From NCBI GenBank assembly GCA_029932715.1, contig JAOZPO010000027.1, positions 1 through 9,057 of the forward strand: DNA of 9,057 nucleotides. Reading direction: 5' to 3'. This document shows positions 1-8,725 of the stretch, one piece after another. The notes under the pieces were generated by a model. It was not told where the DNA came from. It searched no databases and saw only the letters and a list, made by a program, of their open reading frames with translations. Origin of the DNA: Halobacteria archaeon (GTDB lineage Archaea; Halobacteriota; Syntropharchaeia; Alkanophagales; Methanospirareceae). The position numbers and the translations under genes are program-made. Numbering within the stretch: position 1 is the stretch's first letter; each line of letters begins with the position of its first letter.

Positions 1-53
1 AGAGCGCCCGGCTCATAACCGGGCGGTCAAGGGTTCGAATCCCTTCGGGCCCA
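1..53 (+). tRNA. tRNA with CAU anticodon, 3' part only (tRNA-Ile2 or elongator tRNA-Met)
   Basis: The left edge cuts this tRNA within the D arm. Visible are the 3' strand of the D stem (about 2-5), a perfect five-pair anticodon stem (7-11 with 19-23), a seven-base loop 12-18 with CAT at 14-16, a five-base variable loop 24-28, a perfect five-pair T stem (29-33 with 41-45) around a canonical TTCGAAT loop, the acceptor strand CGGGCCC 46-52 and discriminator A53. No CCA is encoded. The anticodon stem lacks the three G-C pairs next to the loop that mark initiator tRNAs, so it should be either elongator Met or the Ile2 tRNA whose C34 is modified to agmatidine to read AUA. The body resembles archaeal tRNA-Ile, which leans me to Ile2, but the missing 5' half prevents a firm call. 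No T-run follows the gene, so its transcript may extend into antisense thg1. Confidence 0.93.
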
Positions 54-798
54 TTCGTAAGGCATCAAATAAAAAAGCACGCCCCTGCTCTGACTTGAAT
101 AGTGGCAGGTCCCACTCTTGAACTACTTTATAGCGTGTAATTGTAACACACTCCGCAGTCTTTGGATTGTATCCCTCTTTATCATACTTCCGCTTTGCAA
201 TCAGAAAGCCTCTCCTTTGCCATTTCGGCGTTTCATTCAGGTTTATTCCCTTGCGAAATAGCATCTCGTGCACGTCCATTGCTTTCATCCCCCTCAGCCG
301 TTCCTCAGCCTCTTTTTTACTTAATCCCGATTCTAACAACCCGTAATAGCCATAAGCATTGATATGGTTCCTCCATGCTTCCGCCTGCCGCTGCGCTAAA
401 TACTCTACGGCATCATCACCACCGCAAACTGGTATTACCCTTGCATCAAACGCAATGGCATCATTAAAATCCATGATAATTGTTAACGCACTTGAAATAT
501 AACTTGCAATCACAGAATCCAGCTTCTCTAACCTACCCCTAAATGGGACGGTCTCGAAGAGCAAATTAATCTCATCGGAGAAGCTATAAGCAATCACGGG
601 ATCAAACCCGCTATTCTCGAAGAAGAGCACCGTTGCTTCTGCCATACTCATTGCAAATCTCGTGTCGTATGGCTTCTTAAAATCGCTCTCACGCAACAGC
701 CGCTTGAAATTCCTGCCGTCTACGCGTATTATCAAAGGCGGTTTGGCTTTTATTTCGGCGTATAGCTCCCTATCTGCCTGTTGAGCCCGCGTCTTCAC
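13..798 (-). CDS. thg1: tRNA(His) guanylyltransferase / Thg1-like 3'-5' polymerase
   Basis: A 261-residue Thg1-family protein. These enzymes add nucleotides to tRNA 5' ends in the 3'-to-5' direction: G-1 on tRNA-His, or repair of 5'-truncated tRNAs. The polymerase-like palm is clear: IIRVDGRNF carries metal ligand D27, and YSFSDE at 71-76 carries D75. Downstream are FDARVIP (117-123), the WRNHIN segment (142-147) and GINLNETPKWQRRG (184-197), typical of archaeal and Thg1-like members. The start is GTG at 796-798; no later Met precedes the conserved core. It overlaps the upstream PRC-barrel gene by 29 bases, so translation is probably coupled. The natural domain seems to end near residue 248. 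The last 12-13 residues and the TGA stop are antisense to the adjacent tRNA. Which activity it has in vivo (tRNA-His maturation or repair) cannot be told from sequence. Confidence 0.93.
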   Translation of the reverse strand: MKTRAQQADRELYAEIKAKPPLIIRVDGRNFKRLLRESDFKKPYDTRFAMSMAEATVLFFENSGFDPVIAYSFSDEINLLFETVPFRGRLEKLDSVIASYISSALTIIMDFNDAIAFDARVIPVCGGDDAVEYLAQRQAEAWRNHINAYGYYGLLESGLSKKEAEERLRGMKAMDVHEMLFRKGINLNETPKWQRRGFLIAKRKYDKEGYNPKTAECVTITRYKVVQEWDLPLFKSEQGRAFLFDALRMGPKGFEPLTARL

Positions 799-1078
799 TT
801 CCTTCCTCTTCCTTTCCCTCCTCCTCTTCTTTAGCCCCTATCCTTCTTCGCACATGCTTTATCAATACTATGTCCCCGATAGCCATTACCCAGCGATATG
901 GAATAATTATGCCCTTTTTATCGCCCACATCAAAGATGTTTGGATTTATATCCTGCACGGCAAGCCCTGATATTCGCTTCTCAGTTATGTTCACCTTTAC
1001 ATCCTCTATCTTACCGATATATGCCCCCTTATCCGTGTATACCTCCTGCCCATATAGCGAAGATAATTCTGTTTCCAT
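770..1078 (-). CDS. Small PRC-barrel domain protein with acidic tail
   Basis: A 102-residue protein. Residues about 4-76 form a PRC-barrel (LSSLYGQEVYTDKGAYIG, then short beta strands up to GDIVLIKHV), the compact fold of archaeal stand-alone PRC proteins such as MTH1859 and of the haloarchaeal division proteins CdpB1/CdpB2, which bind SepF. Residues 77-102 are a low-complexity tail: an arginine cluster, a Glu-rich run, then Gly/Ser. No membrane segment or signal is visible. The gene begins at ATG 1076-1078 and leads a two-gene unit with thg1. A TATA box centred 28-29 bases upstream, with no Shine-Dalgarno in the gap, suggests a leaderless mRNA. The domain call is solid. A division role is only an analogy, and the neighbour thg1 gives no direct functional clue. 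Confidence 0.85.
   Translation of the reverse strand: METELSSLYGQEVYTDKGAYIGKIEDVKVNITEKRISGLAVQDINPNIFDVGDKKGIIIPYRWVMAIGDIVLIKHVRRRIGAKEEEEGKEEEGSEDAGSTGR
802..832 (-). promoter_or_regulatory. Purine-rich tract, likely ribosome-binding region for thg1
   Basis: Read on the minus strand this is an uninterrupted purine stretch containing GGAGGA-like and GGAAGG-like words just upstream of the thg1 GTG start. The same bases encode the Glu/Lys/Gly-rich tail of the PRC-barrel protein, so one sequence appears to do both jobs. The best individual match to the archaeal Shine-Dalgarno (GGAGG) lies further from the GTG than usual; the nearer GGAAGG is only about two bases away. Confidence 0.4.
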
Positions 1079-1102
1079 AATGCTATTTATGAATTAAGTG
1101 GG

Positions 1103-1111
1103 TTATATAAA
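1103..1111. promoter_or_regulatory. Shared palindromic TATA box for two divergent genes
   Basis: TTATATAA at 1103-1110 is a perfect 8-base palindrome and reads TTTATATAA on the minus strand, close to the archaeal TATA consensus. Its centre lies about 27.5 bases from the A of the S2P ATG (1134) and about 28.5 bases from the A of the PRC-barrel ATG (1078). That is the distance at which archaeal TBP/TFB would start transcription at or next to each start codon. Neither gene has a recognisable Shine-Dalgarno in between, so both mRNAs are probably leaderless. The minus-strand side matches consensus slightly better. Confidence 0.6.
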
Positions 1112-1133
1112 CTTAACTGATTACAACGATACT

Positions 1134-2306
1134 ATGCACACATCTATTAAAGTAGGTAAGCTCATCGGCATACCGATAAAGCTGCATTTCACTTTCCTAT
1201 TCATATTGTTTATGTTTATTTTTGCGTTTGCTAATGGCTCTGCCACGGAATACCGTATCCCTTTGGGTGTGGGAGACCTCGGATTGCCTGCACTCTACCG
1301 CTATAGCCTATCAACAATAGCAGCGGTTCTATTCTTCTTCACCCTGTTACTCCATGAGATGGCGCATTCTTATGTTGCAATGAATTTCGGGACGAAGATA
1401 CACAGTATTACGCTCTTCTTCTTTGGCGGCTTAGCTATGATGGAAGAGATACCAAAGAGTCCAGGGAAGGAATGGAGGATTGCAATTGCCGGACCCATAA
1501 TGAGTTTTGCCATTGGTGCCTTGTTTTACCTGTTATATACAGGGCTAAATGCGTTGAATTTGCACTTTTACCACCCGATAGGGATTCTGATACTTGTTAT
1601 CGCTTATTTCAATATCGTATTAGCAATCTTCAATTTAATACCTGCATTCCCTATGGACGGTGGGCGTATTTTTAGGGCTATTCTCGCAAAGCGAATGTCA
1701 TTCATAAAGGCAACGAGGAGAGCGGTGCTGGTAGGGAAGATATTTGCGGGCGTGATGATAATAGTGGGGATTGCGAAAGCCGATCCGTTTACCTATATTC
1801 TAACTGGAGAATGGGGATATAACCTCTGGCTACCCATACTTGCTCTGTTCCTGTATATGGCTGCAGCGGAAGAGGAGAAAGCCACTACCACTTTTGCTAC
1901 ATTAGAAGGCTTAAAGGTGAAGAACGTCATGAGAACAGAAAGAATAAGCGTATCTGATGATATGCCACTTCTGATGCTGGTGAGAAAGATGCGGGAGGAG
2001 AAAACGCGTGAATATGCAGTAGTGAACGAAAGTGGTGATTTAAAAGGCTTTATAACGCTTGATGACATAAAGAAAATACCAGCCGAGCAGCGGCACTTCT
2101 TTAGTGTTTCTGACGCGATGTCACCTTTTGACAGTGTTGTAACTATTATATCAGAAGAAGAAGACGCATCAGAAGCGTTAAGAATGATGATGAAATGGCA
2201 ATCGGATATTTTAGTGGTGAAAGGGGGCATGAGAGAAGAGTTAGTGGGTATTTTAACGAGAAATGACTTGGCGATTTATATAGAAATGCTGAAAGGGAGT
2301 GTGTAG
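1134..2306 (+). CDS. Site-2 protease family intramembrane metalloprotease with C-terminal CBS pair
   Basis: A 390-residue polytopic protein of peptidase family M50B, like the Methanocaldococcus enzyme MJ0392. It should cleave membrane-embedded substrates within the bilayer. The zinc site is intact: HEMAH at 74-78 (H74, E75, H78), plus NLIPAFPMDGGR at 167-178 supplying the third ligand D175. Hydrophobic segments lie at roughly 14-34, 58-82, 117-137, 148-170, 198-214 and 230-246. Residues about 262-385 are two CBS motifs (VKNVMRTERISV and VSDAMSPFDSVV), which in relatives sense adenine nucleotides and gate the protease. I chose ATG 1134 over an in-frame GTG at 1098 because it gives the family's usual N terminus (IKVGKLIGIPIKLHFTF) and sits correctly behind the TATA box, which the longer form would overlap. 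The substrate is unknown; divergent pairing with the PRC-barrel gene suggests co-expression only. Confidence 0.95.
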   Translation: MHTSIKVGKLIGIPIKLHFTFLFILFMFIFAFANGSATEYRIPLGVGDLGLPALYRYSLSTIAAVLFFFTLLLHEMAHSYVAMNFGTKIHSITLFFFGGLAMMEEIPKSPGKEWRIAIAGPIMSFAIGALFYLLYTGLNALNLHFYHPIGILILVIAYFNIVLAIFNLIPAFPMDGGRIFRAILAKRMSFIKATRRAVLVGKIFAGVMIIVGIAKADPFTYILTGEWGYNLWLPILALFLYMAAAEEEKATTTFATLEGLKVKNVMRTERISVSDDMPLLMLVRKMREEKTREYAVVNESGDLKGFITLDDIKKIPAEQRHFFSVSDAMSPFDSVVTIISEEEDASEALRMMMKWQSDILVVKGGMREELVGILTRNDLAIYIEMLKGSV

Positions 2307-2359
2307 GCATCACAATTGCCTTCTGTCATGCATCTATCTATAACCATCTTGCCTAATGG

Positions 2360-2671
2360 TCACCACCCCGCGATGCGATAAGCGCATTTTATCGTACCAG
2401 AGATACCGATGACCCTTATACCTACCTTTGCTCCGCCTACCGAATGAACACAAGCTAATGCAGCTCTCAGCTCGTCAACTTTCCTGTGTGTGCATCTTAC
2501 CATCCCTATACCTGTTTTATCATACTTTATCAGCCATGGTTTAATTTCGCTTGTGCCTACGTCGCCATATAACGAATAAACCGATTCCCATATAGCATTC
2601 AGCAATTTGTACTTATCCACCGCTATCTCGCTCAGCACATTAAACACGAGATACCTTCTCCTATCTCTCAT
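2360..2671 (-). CDS. rnp2: RNase P protein component 2 (Pop5)
   Basis: A 103-residue Pop5/Rpp14-family protein, a subunit of the archaeal RNase P ribonucleoprotein that removes tRNA 5' leaders; it pairs with Rpp30 to help the catalytic domain of the RNA. Family marks are the N-terminal RRRYLVFNV strand, the YGDVGTSEIKPWLIKYDKTGIGMVRC centre, and the C-terminal SGTIKCAYR near residues 90-98. It is at the short end of the family and stops soon after SGTIK. Its ATG overlaps the rnp3 stop as ATGA (2668-2671), and GGAG (2677-2680) lies five bases upstream inside rnp3, so it is probably translationally coupled. It ends 53 bases from the convergent S2P gene. Confidence 0.93.
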   Translation of the reverse strand: MRDRRRYLVFNVLSEIAVDKYKLLNAIWESVYSLYGDVGTSEIKPWLIKYDKTGIGMVRCTHRKVDELRAALACVHSVGGAKVGIRVIGISGTIKCAYRIAGW

Positions 2672-3348
2672 AACAGCTCCACTTCACGCTCCTTATCCCA
2701 CCTCTTCTCCAGTATGCTCAGCGGGACATCGCGCAATGCCGCTACCGCTTCCTCTCTTCGCATGCCAAATAGAGCAGCAACCGCAATCATCTCTCTCGGC
2801 GCCCGTAAACCGTATATAGAACAGGCATTACTGGTTAAAATCGGCATTGCTCTATATTTCCTCACGAGTTTTAAATTGTCGTGCATTCGAGTGAGGATTC
2901 GAGTTCTATCGCCTCTCCTGTTGTTTATTATTGCATTCATGTTAAATTCGATTGCAATACCATTCTCAGCGGCATATCGTACCAATACACGATTCAATGT
3001 CCCTTCGCCTTTTTCACCGCATGGATGCGCTAATATGTCTATTCTATTGTCTTTTAATGCCGCTAAATTTATCCTCTCGTCACCACCATGAACCGCTATT
3101 AATTGCACTTTACTGCTGTAGTAATGCTTTATTCTTCTGTTCAATTCAGATTCTGATTTCGTCCTTATCTCTACGCCCGTGTAAATAGAATGTGTTTTCT
3201 CTTGTCGCTCTCCCGCCCCCATACAATCATCGTGGTTAGTTATTGCTATGCCTGTATATCCGTAATTTCTCGCAGTTCGCAGCATTACCTCCGCTGGTAC
3301 GTCTGTCTCCGGATACGCATGCACGTTGAGGTCAAAGAAAATGGGCAT
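2668..3348 (-). CDS. rnp3: RNase P protein component 3 (Rpp30)
   Basis: A 226-residue Rpp30-family protein with a PHP-like TIM barrel, the partner of Pop5 in archaeal RNase P. Recognisable segments are FFDLNVHAYPE (4-14), YTGIAITNHD (31-40), GVEI (58-61), IAVHGGDERINLAAL (84-98), DILAHPCGEKG (104-114), AIEFNMNAII (132-141) and PILTSNACSIYGLRAP (169-184). The reading frame stays open for 90 codons upstream, but that extension is Phe/Tyr-rich, crosses the divergent lrp gene and belongs to no family, so ATG 3346-3348 is the start. No Shine-Dalgarno precedes it; an AT-rich box about 27 bases upstream fits leaderless initiation. In many archaea rnp3-rnp2 sit beside ribosomal, proteasome or exosome genes; here they stand alone as a two-gene unit. 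Confidence 0.93.
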   Translation of the reverse strand: MPIFFDLNVHAYPETDVPAEVMLRTARNYGYTGIAITNHDDCMGAGERQEKTHSIYTGVEIRTKSESELNRRIKHYYSSKVQLIAVHGGDERINLAALKDNRIDILAHPCGEKGEGTLNRVLVRYAAENGIAIEFNMNAIINNRRGDRTRILTRMHDNLKLVRKYRAMPILTSNACSIYGLRAPREMIAVAALFGMRREEAVAALRDVPLSILEKRWDKEREVELL

Positions 3349-3360
3349 TGAGTTAATGAT

Positions 3361-3381
3361 ATTTATTGTATATTCATAAAA
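3361..3381. promoter_or_regulatory. AT-rich core promoter region between rnp3 and the lrp gene
   Basis: The 69-base divergent spacer has an AT-only core here. On minus, TTTATGAATA (3371-3380) is centred about 27 bases from the rnp3 ATG, giving a near-leaderless start. On plus, TATTCATAAAA (3371-3381) would place initiation near 3400 and leave a leader of about 18 bases containing GTGAT (3408-3412), a partial Shine-Dalgarno five bases before the lrp ATG. The boxes are imperfect matches, so this is less certain than the 1103 site. Confidence 0.4.
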
Positions 3382-3417
3382 ATGAAAGGCAAAACATGTA
3401 AATGAATGTGATAGAGC

Positions 3418-3915
3418 ATGAAAGAAGAGCGAAAAGAAGGAGAGATACTGAAGATACTGGAAGAGGATGCGAGGACAAGTGATAGTGAGATAGCGAGGAT
3501 GATAGGGGTAGATGAGGAAGAAGTCAGAAGCACCATTTCGGAATTGGAGAAGCAGGGAATAATAATAAAATACAAAGCACTGATAAACTACGAAAAAGCG
3601 GGTATGAAAGCAGTGCAAGCGCTGATAGAGCTGAACCTCAGCCCAGAGCGTAGTACCGGCTATGATTCCGTTGCCGAACGCATTTCAAAGTTCTCAGAAG
3701 TGAAGTCAGTGCGACTGGTTTCAGGCGAGTATGACCTCTTAGTGCGTGTGGAGGGTGAGACGATGCGCGAGGTTGCGTATTTCGTGGCGGAAAAGATAGC
3801 GCCTCTTGAGCAGGTTCGTAACACGGTAACGCATTTTTTATTGAAGACATATAAAGAGAATGGCGAGATATACGAAGAGGAGGAGAAGGGGAAAAGGTTG
3901 GCGGTAACGTTATAA
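3418..3915 (+). CDS. Lrp/AsnC-family transcriptional regulator
   Basis: A 165-residue feast/famine regulator. Residues about 7-52 form the N-terminal winged helix-turn-helix (ILKILEEDARTSDSEIARMIG, then VRSTISELEKQGII). A linker strand (IIKYKALINYEKAG) leads to the RAM effector and oligomerisation domain at about 64-145, with the usual VRLVSGEYDLLVRVEG (98-112). Such proteins form dimers to octamers, bind small effectors, often amino acids, and regulate nearby metabolic genes or themselves. The charged tail EEEEKGKR after 152 is slightly longer than in minimal members. The ATG is fixed by an in-frame stop at 3412-3414. The gene ends six bases before the aminotransferase gene, making that enzyme the natural first candidate for its target and its substrate or product the candidate effector; this is inference. 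Confidence 0.93.
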   Translation: MKEERKEGEILKILEEDARTSDSEIARMIGVDEEEVRSTISELEKQGIIIKYKALINYEKAGMKAVQALIELNLSPERSTGYDSVAERISKFSEVKSVRLVSGEYDLLVRVEGETMREVAYFVAEKIAPLEQVRNTVTHFLLKTYKENGEIYEEEEKGKRLAVTL

Positions 3916-3921
3916 ATAACT

Positions 3922-5082
3922 ATGACACTAATAGCAGATAGGGTAGGGCAAATAAAAAGTTCAGGTATAAGGGAATTCTTTGACATTGCGCAGCGTATGG
4001 AAGATGCGATTTCGCTTGGTGTTGGAGAGCCTGATTTCGTGACGCCCTGGAGCATTCGGGAAGCGTGCATATTCTCATTGGAAAAGGGTTATACGTCATA
4101 CACGAGCAATTGGGGTCTGCTGGAGTTGCGGGAGATGCTTTCTGAGAAGTTGCATCATGATGATTCCGTGTATTATGACCCTGAAGGTGAGCTACTTATA
4201 ACCACAGGCGTGAGTGAAGCATTTGACCTCGCACTTCGTGCTATTATCAATCCAGGCGATGAAGTAATAATCCACGAGCCCTCTTACGTGAGTTACAAGC
4301 CCTGTGCACTATTCGCAGGTGGTATACCGGTAAGCATAGAAACAGAAGTAGGAGACGAATTCAAGCTGAGGGCTGATAGAATAGAGGATAAAATAACAGA
4401 AAAGACCAAAGCGATTGTTCTGAACTATCCCAACAATCCTACGGGAGCCACGTTAACGAAAAAAGACCTTGAACAGATAGCTGATGTAGCAAACGAGCAC
4501 GATCTGCTCGTTATTTCTGATGAAATCTATGGTAAGCTGACTTATGATGGCGAGCATACCTGCTTTTCCACGCTAAATGGTATGAAGGAGCGGACGATAC
4601 TGCTTAATGGCTTTTCAAAGGCGTATGCAATGACCGGCTGGAGGATAGGCTACGCTGCTGGTAATAAAGACATAATAGAAGCGATGATGAAGATACATCA
4701 ATATACAATGCTTTGTACACCGATAACGGCACAGATGGCGGCGGTGGAAGCGTTGAGGTGTGATGACGAGACGGCGGAGATGGTGTACGAATACAATAGA
4801 AGAAGGCGGTTAATGGTAGAAGGGCTGCGGGAGCTGGGTTTGAGTTGTTTTGAGCCGAAAGGTGCGTTTTATACGTTCCCATCTATTGCAAATACGGGTC
4901 TCACGTCTGCGGAATTTGCGAAGCGATTGCTGTTTGAGCATAAGGTAGTGGTAATACCTGGCAGTGTATTTGGTGACTGCGGTGAGGGGTTCATCAGGTG
5001 TTCTTATGCGGTGTCGCAGTATGAGCTAAAAGAGGCTCTTAATAGGCTGGGGCGTTTTTTGGTGACTTGTGGTGTGAAATGA
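3922..5082 (+). CDS. PLP-dependent class I/II aminotransferase (aspartate/aromatic type, subgroup I)
   Basis: A 386-residue fold-type I aminotransferase of COG0436. The PLP lysine is K233 in NGFSKAYAMTGWRIGY (229-244). Other site residues are the YPNNPTG motif (169-175) with the ring-contacting Asn, SDEIYGK (199-205) with D200 and Y203 holding the pyridine nitrogen and hydroxyl, R241, and R359 in FIRCSYA, the carboxylate-binding arginine. The N-terminal SLGVGEPDF (31-39) is also typical. It should be cytosolic and swap an amino group between an amino acid and 2-oxoglutarate or another 2-oxo acid. Aspartate, aromatic amino acids or alanine are all possible and sequence does not decide. It lies six bases after the lrp gene; no clear Shine-Dalgarno precedes its ATG, consistent with coupling. 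It ends 18 bases from the convergent PAC2 gene. Confidence 0.93.
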   Translation: MTLIADRVGQIKSSGIREFFDIAQRMEDAISLGVGEPDFVTPWSIREACIFSLEKGYTSYTSNWGLLELREMLSEKLHHDDSVYYDPEGELLITTGVSEAFDLALRAIINPGDEVIIHEPSYVSYKPCALFAGGIPVSIETEVGDEFKLRADRIEDKITEKTKAIVLNYPNNPTGATLTKKDLEQIADVANEHDLLVISDEIYGKLTYDGEHTCFSTLNGMKERTILLNGFSKAYAMTGWRIGYAAGNKDIIEAMMKIHQYTMLCTPITAQMAAVEALRCDDETAEMVYEYNRRRRLMVEGLRELGLSCFEPKGAFYTFPSIANTGLTSAEFAKRLLFEHKVVVIPGSVFGDCGEGFIRCSYAVSQYELKEALNRLGRFLVTCGVK

Positions 5083-5100
5083 GTTACGCATTCAACACAC

Positions 5101-5817
5101 TCACCTAAACATCCGTGATGGCGATTGCTGCTGCTCATTAATCCAATCTTCAATCATTTCCGCTTCCTCATATAAAGGCTCTAAGTCTATCCCAACTTTT
5201 GGTAGTAGCCTGGCAATCACTTCTAACACTTTTGCCGCCGCAATGGTATCCGGCATTCCGTTATTCATCTGTGATTCTGCTAATAAACAAATCACGTCGA
5301 AATTCGCTCGCATACCACTATTCAGCAGCATTGCAGGTATGCCAGTCAGATAACCAGTCTTCAACTGCCTGATTTCCATCTTTTCCAGGTCTCTTCTTGC
5401 ACGGTCAACGCTACCAACACCAAACATCTTGTGCTCTTTATGCGCCCTGCCTTCTTCTGGTACTGTGAGTGCTCCAGTTGCAATTATCCGCTTACATTCG
5501 TTTTCCGCAGCCCACGCCAGTATTGTATTTGCTATATAGCGCACAAGCTGCTGCCCTGGTGTGAATTCGGACAAGAACACTACTATGTTCTTATCTCCAT
5601 CGGCAAATATCCCTGCAGGGTATTTCGGCTTTGATCCATAGATCAGAGAGATAGCAGGGAAATCATCAGAGTCCAGAATGCTGATCTGATCGAGATCCAG
5701 GCTGTTAATGAGGTAATTTGCCACTATGGAACTTATCATGCTCGCGCTTGAGAAGCCATCTATTACCGTCGCACCGTTAAGCTTCAGATCTCTAAGTTTA
5801 TAAATGTCTATGTTCAT
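5101..5817 (-). CDS. PAC2-family protein (proteasome assembly chaperone-like)
   Basis: A 238-residue PAC2-domain protein of the archaeal group related to PbaA/PbaB and eukaryotic PAC1/PAC2. Typical segments are TVIDGFSSASMISSIVANYLI (17-37), the ISLIYGSKPKYPAGIFADGDKNIVVFLSEF stretch (56-85), IIATGALTVPEE (111-122), GYLTGIPAMLL (155-165) and DVICLLAES (174-182), ending in an acidic helix. Relatives bind the ends of 20S proteasome alpha rings, acting in assembly or as activators. The final residues are M-F-R, a Phe-for-Tyr version of the HbYX tail (hydrophobic-Tyr-any) that docks into alpha-ring pockets. It lies downstream of ligA on the same strand but after 154 AT-rich bases, so it may have its own promoter. 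A GGAGGT at 5837-5842 is 19 bases from the ATG, too far for a normal ribosome-binding site. The exact role is uncertain because the family also includes members of unknown function. Confidence 0.88.
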   Translation of the reverse strand: MNIDIYKLRDLKLNGATVIDGFSSASMISSIVANYLINSLDLDQISILDSDDFPAISLIYGSKPKYPAGIFADGDKNIVVFLSEFTPGQQLVRYIANTILAWAAENECKRIIATGALTVPEEGRAHKEHKMFGVGSVDRARRDLEKMEIRQLKTGYLTGIPAMLLNSGMRANFDVICLLAESQMNNGMPDTIAAAKVLEVIARLLPKVGIDLEPLYEEAEMIEDWINEQQQSPSRMFR

Positions 5818-5971
5818 TGTCCTTTTTCTTCCTTTGACCTCCAGAATAAGTTATTTCAAGGTGCATTTAAGTTCTATTATCTATGTCAGTATTATAATCA
5901 ATAGTTGCTACAGAATTTGTGATATATTATAATATTAATTATAGGATTGTAAATTGTTCTTATAGTTACAA
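5818..5971. other. AT-rich spacer between ligA and the PAC2 gene, with inverted repeats
   Basis: This 154-base spacer carries no gene. ATTGTAA (5946-5952) and TTACAAT (5966-5972) form a perfect seven-base inverted repeat with a 13-base loop, starting at the ligA stop codon on the minus strand; it might cap the ligA mRNA, but no U-rich run follows. Positions 5924-5935 are a perfect 12-base AT palindrome. The word ATTATAAT occurs twice, at 5891-5898 and 5926-5933, and either copy could be a TATA element for the PAC2 gene, although both lie more than 70 bases from its ATG. Confidence 0.5.
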
Positions 5972-8688
<2,717 letters not shown>

Positions 8689-8710
8689 TTGGTATAGTTC
8701 TATCTATCGT

Positions 8711-8716
8711 AGGTGA
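8711..8716 (+). promoter_or_regulatory. Shine-Dalgarno site for the MEMO-family gene
   Basis: AGGTGA lies nine bases before the ATG at 8726, matching the archaeal GGTGA(T) core and supporting that start in the 37-base gap after rpsB. Confidence 0.55.
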
Positions 8717-8725
8717 GTGAAGGAA

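Noticed and set aside
1..53. tRNA 3' end as an integration (att) site for a mobile element
   Set aside because: Only conserved housekeeping genes follow. There is no integrase, no second copy of the tRNA 3' sequence, and thg1 is directly adjacent.
1098..1133. Alternative GTG start for the S2P gene
   Set aside because: It overlaps the TATA box, lacks a ribosome-binding site and adds 12 residues not expected in the family.
1793..2230. Open frame on minus opposite the CBS domains of the S2P gene
   Set aside because: It is antisense shadow of clear CBS motifs and has a low-complexity Ser-rich translation.
2343..2360. ACCAT...ATGGT inverted repeat in the S2P/rnp2 convergent gap, a possible bidirectional terminator
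   Set aside because: Five pairs with an eight-base loop and no T-run on either side; this is expected by chance.
3349..3618. Upstream in-frame extension of Rpp30 by 90 codons
   Set aside because: The extension is rich in Phe, Tyr and Ser, overlaps the conserved helix-turn-helix of the divergent lrp gene, and matches no Rpp30 N terminus; it is antisense to lrp coding sequence.
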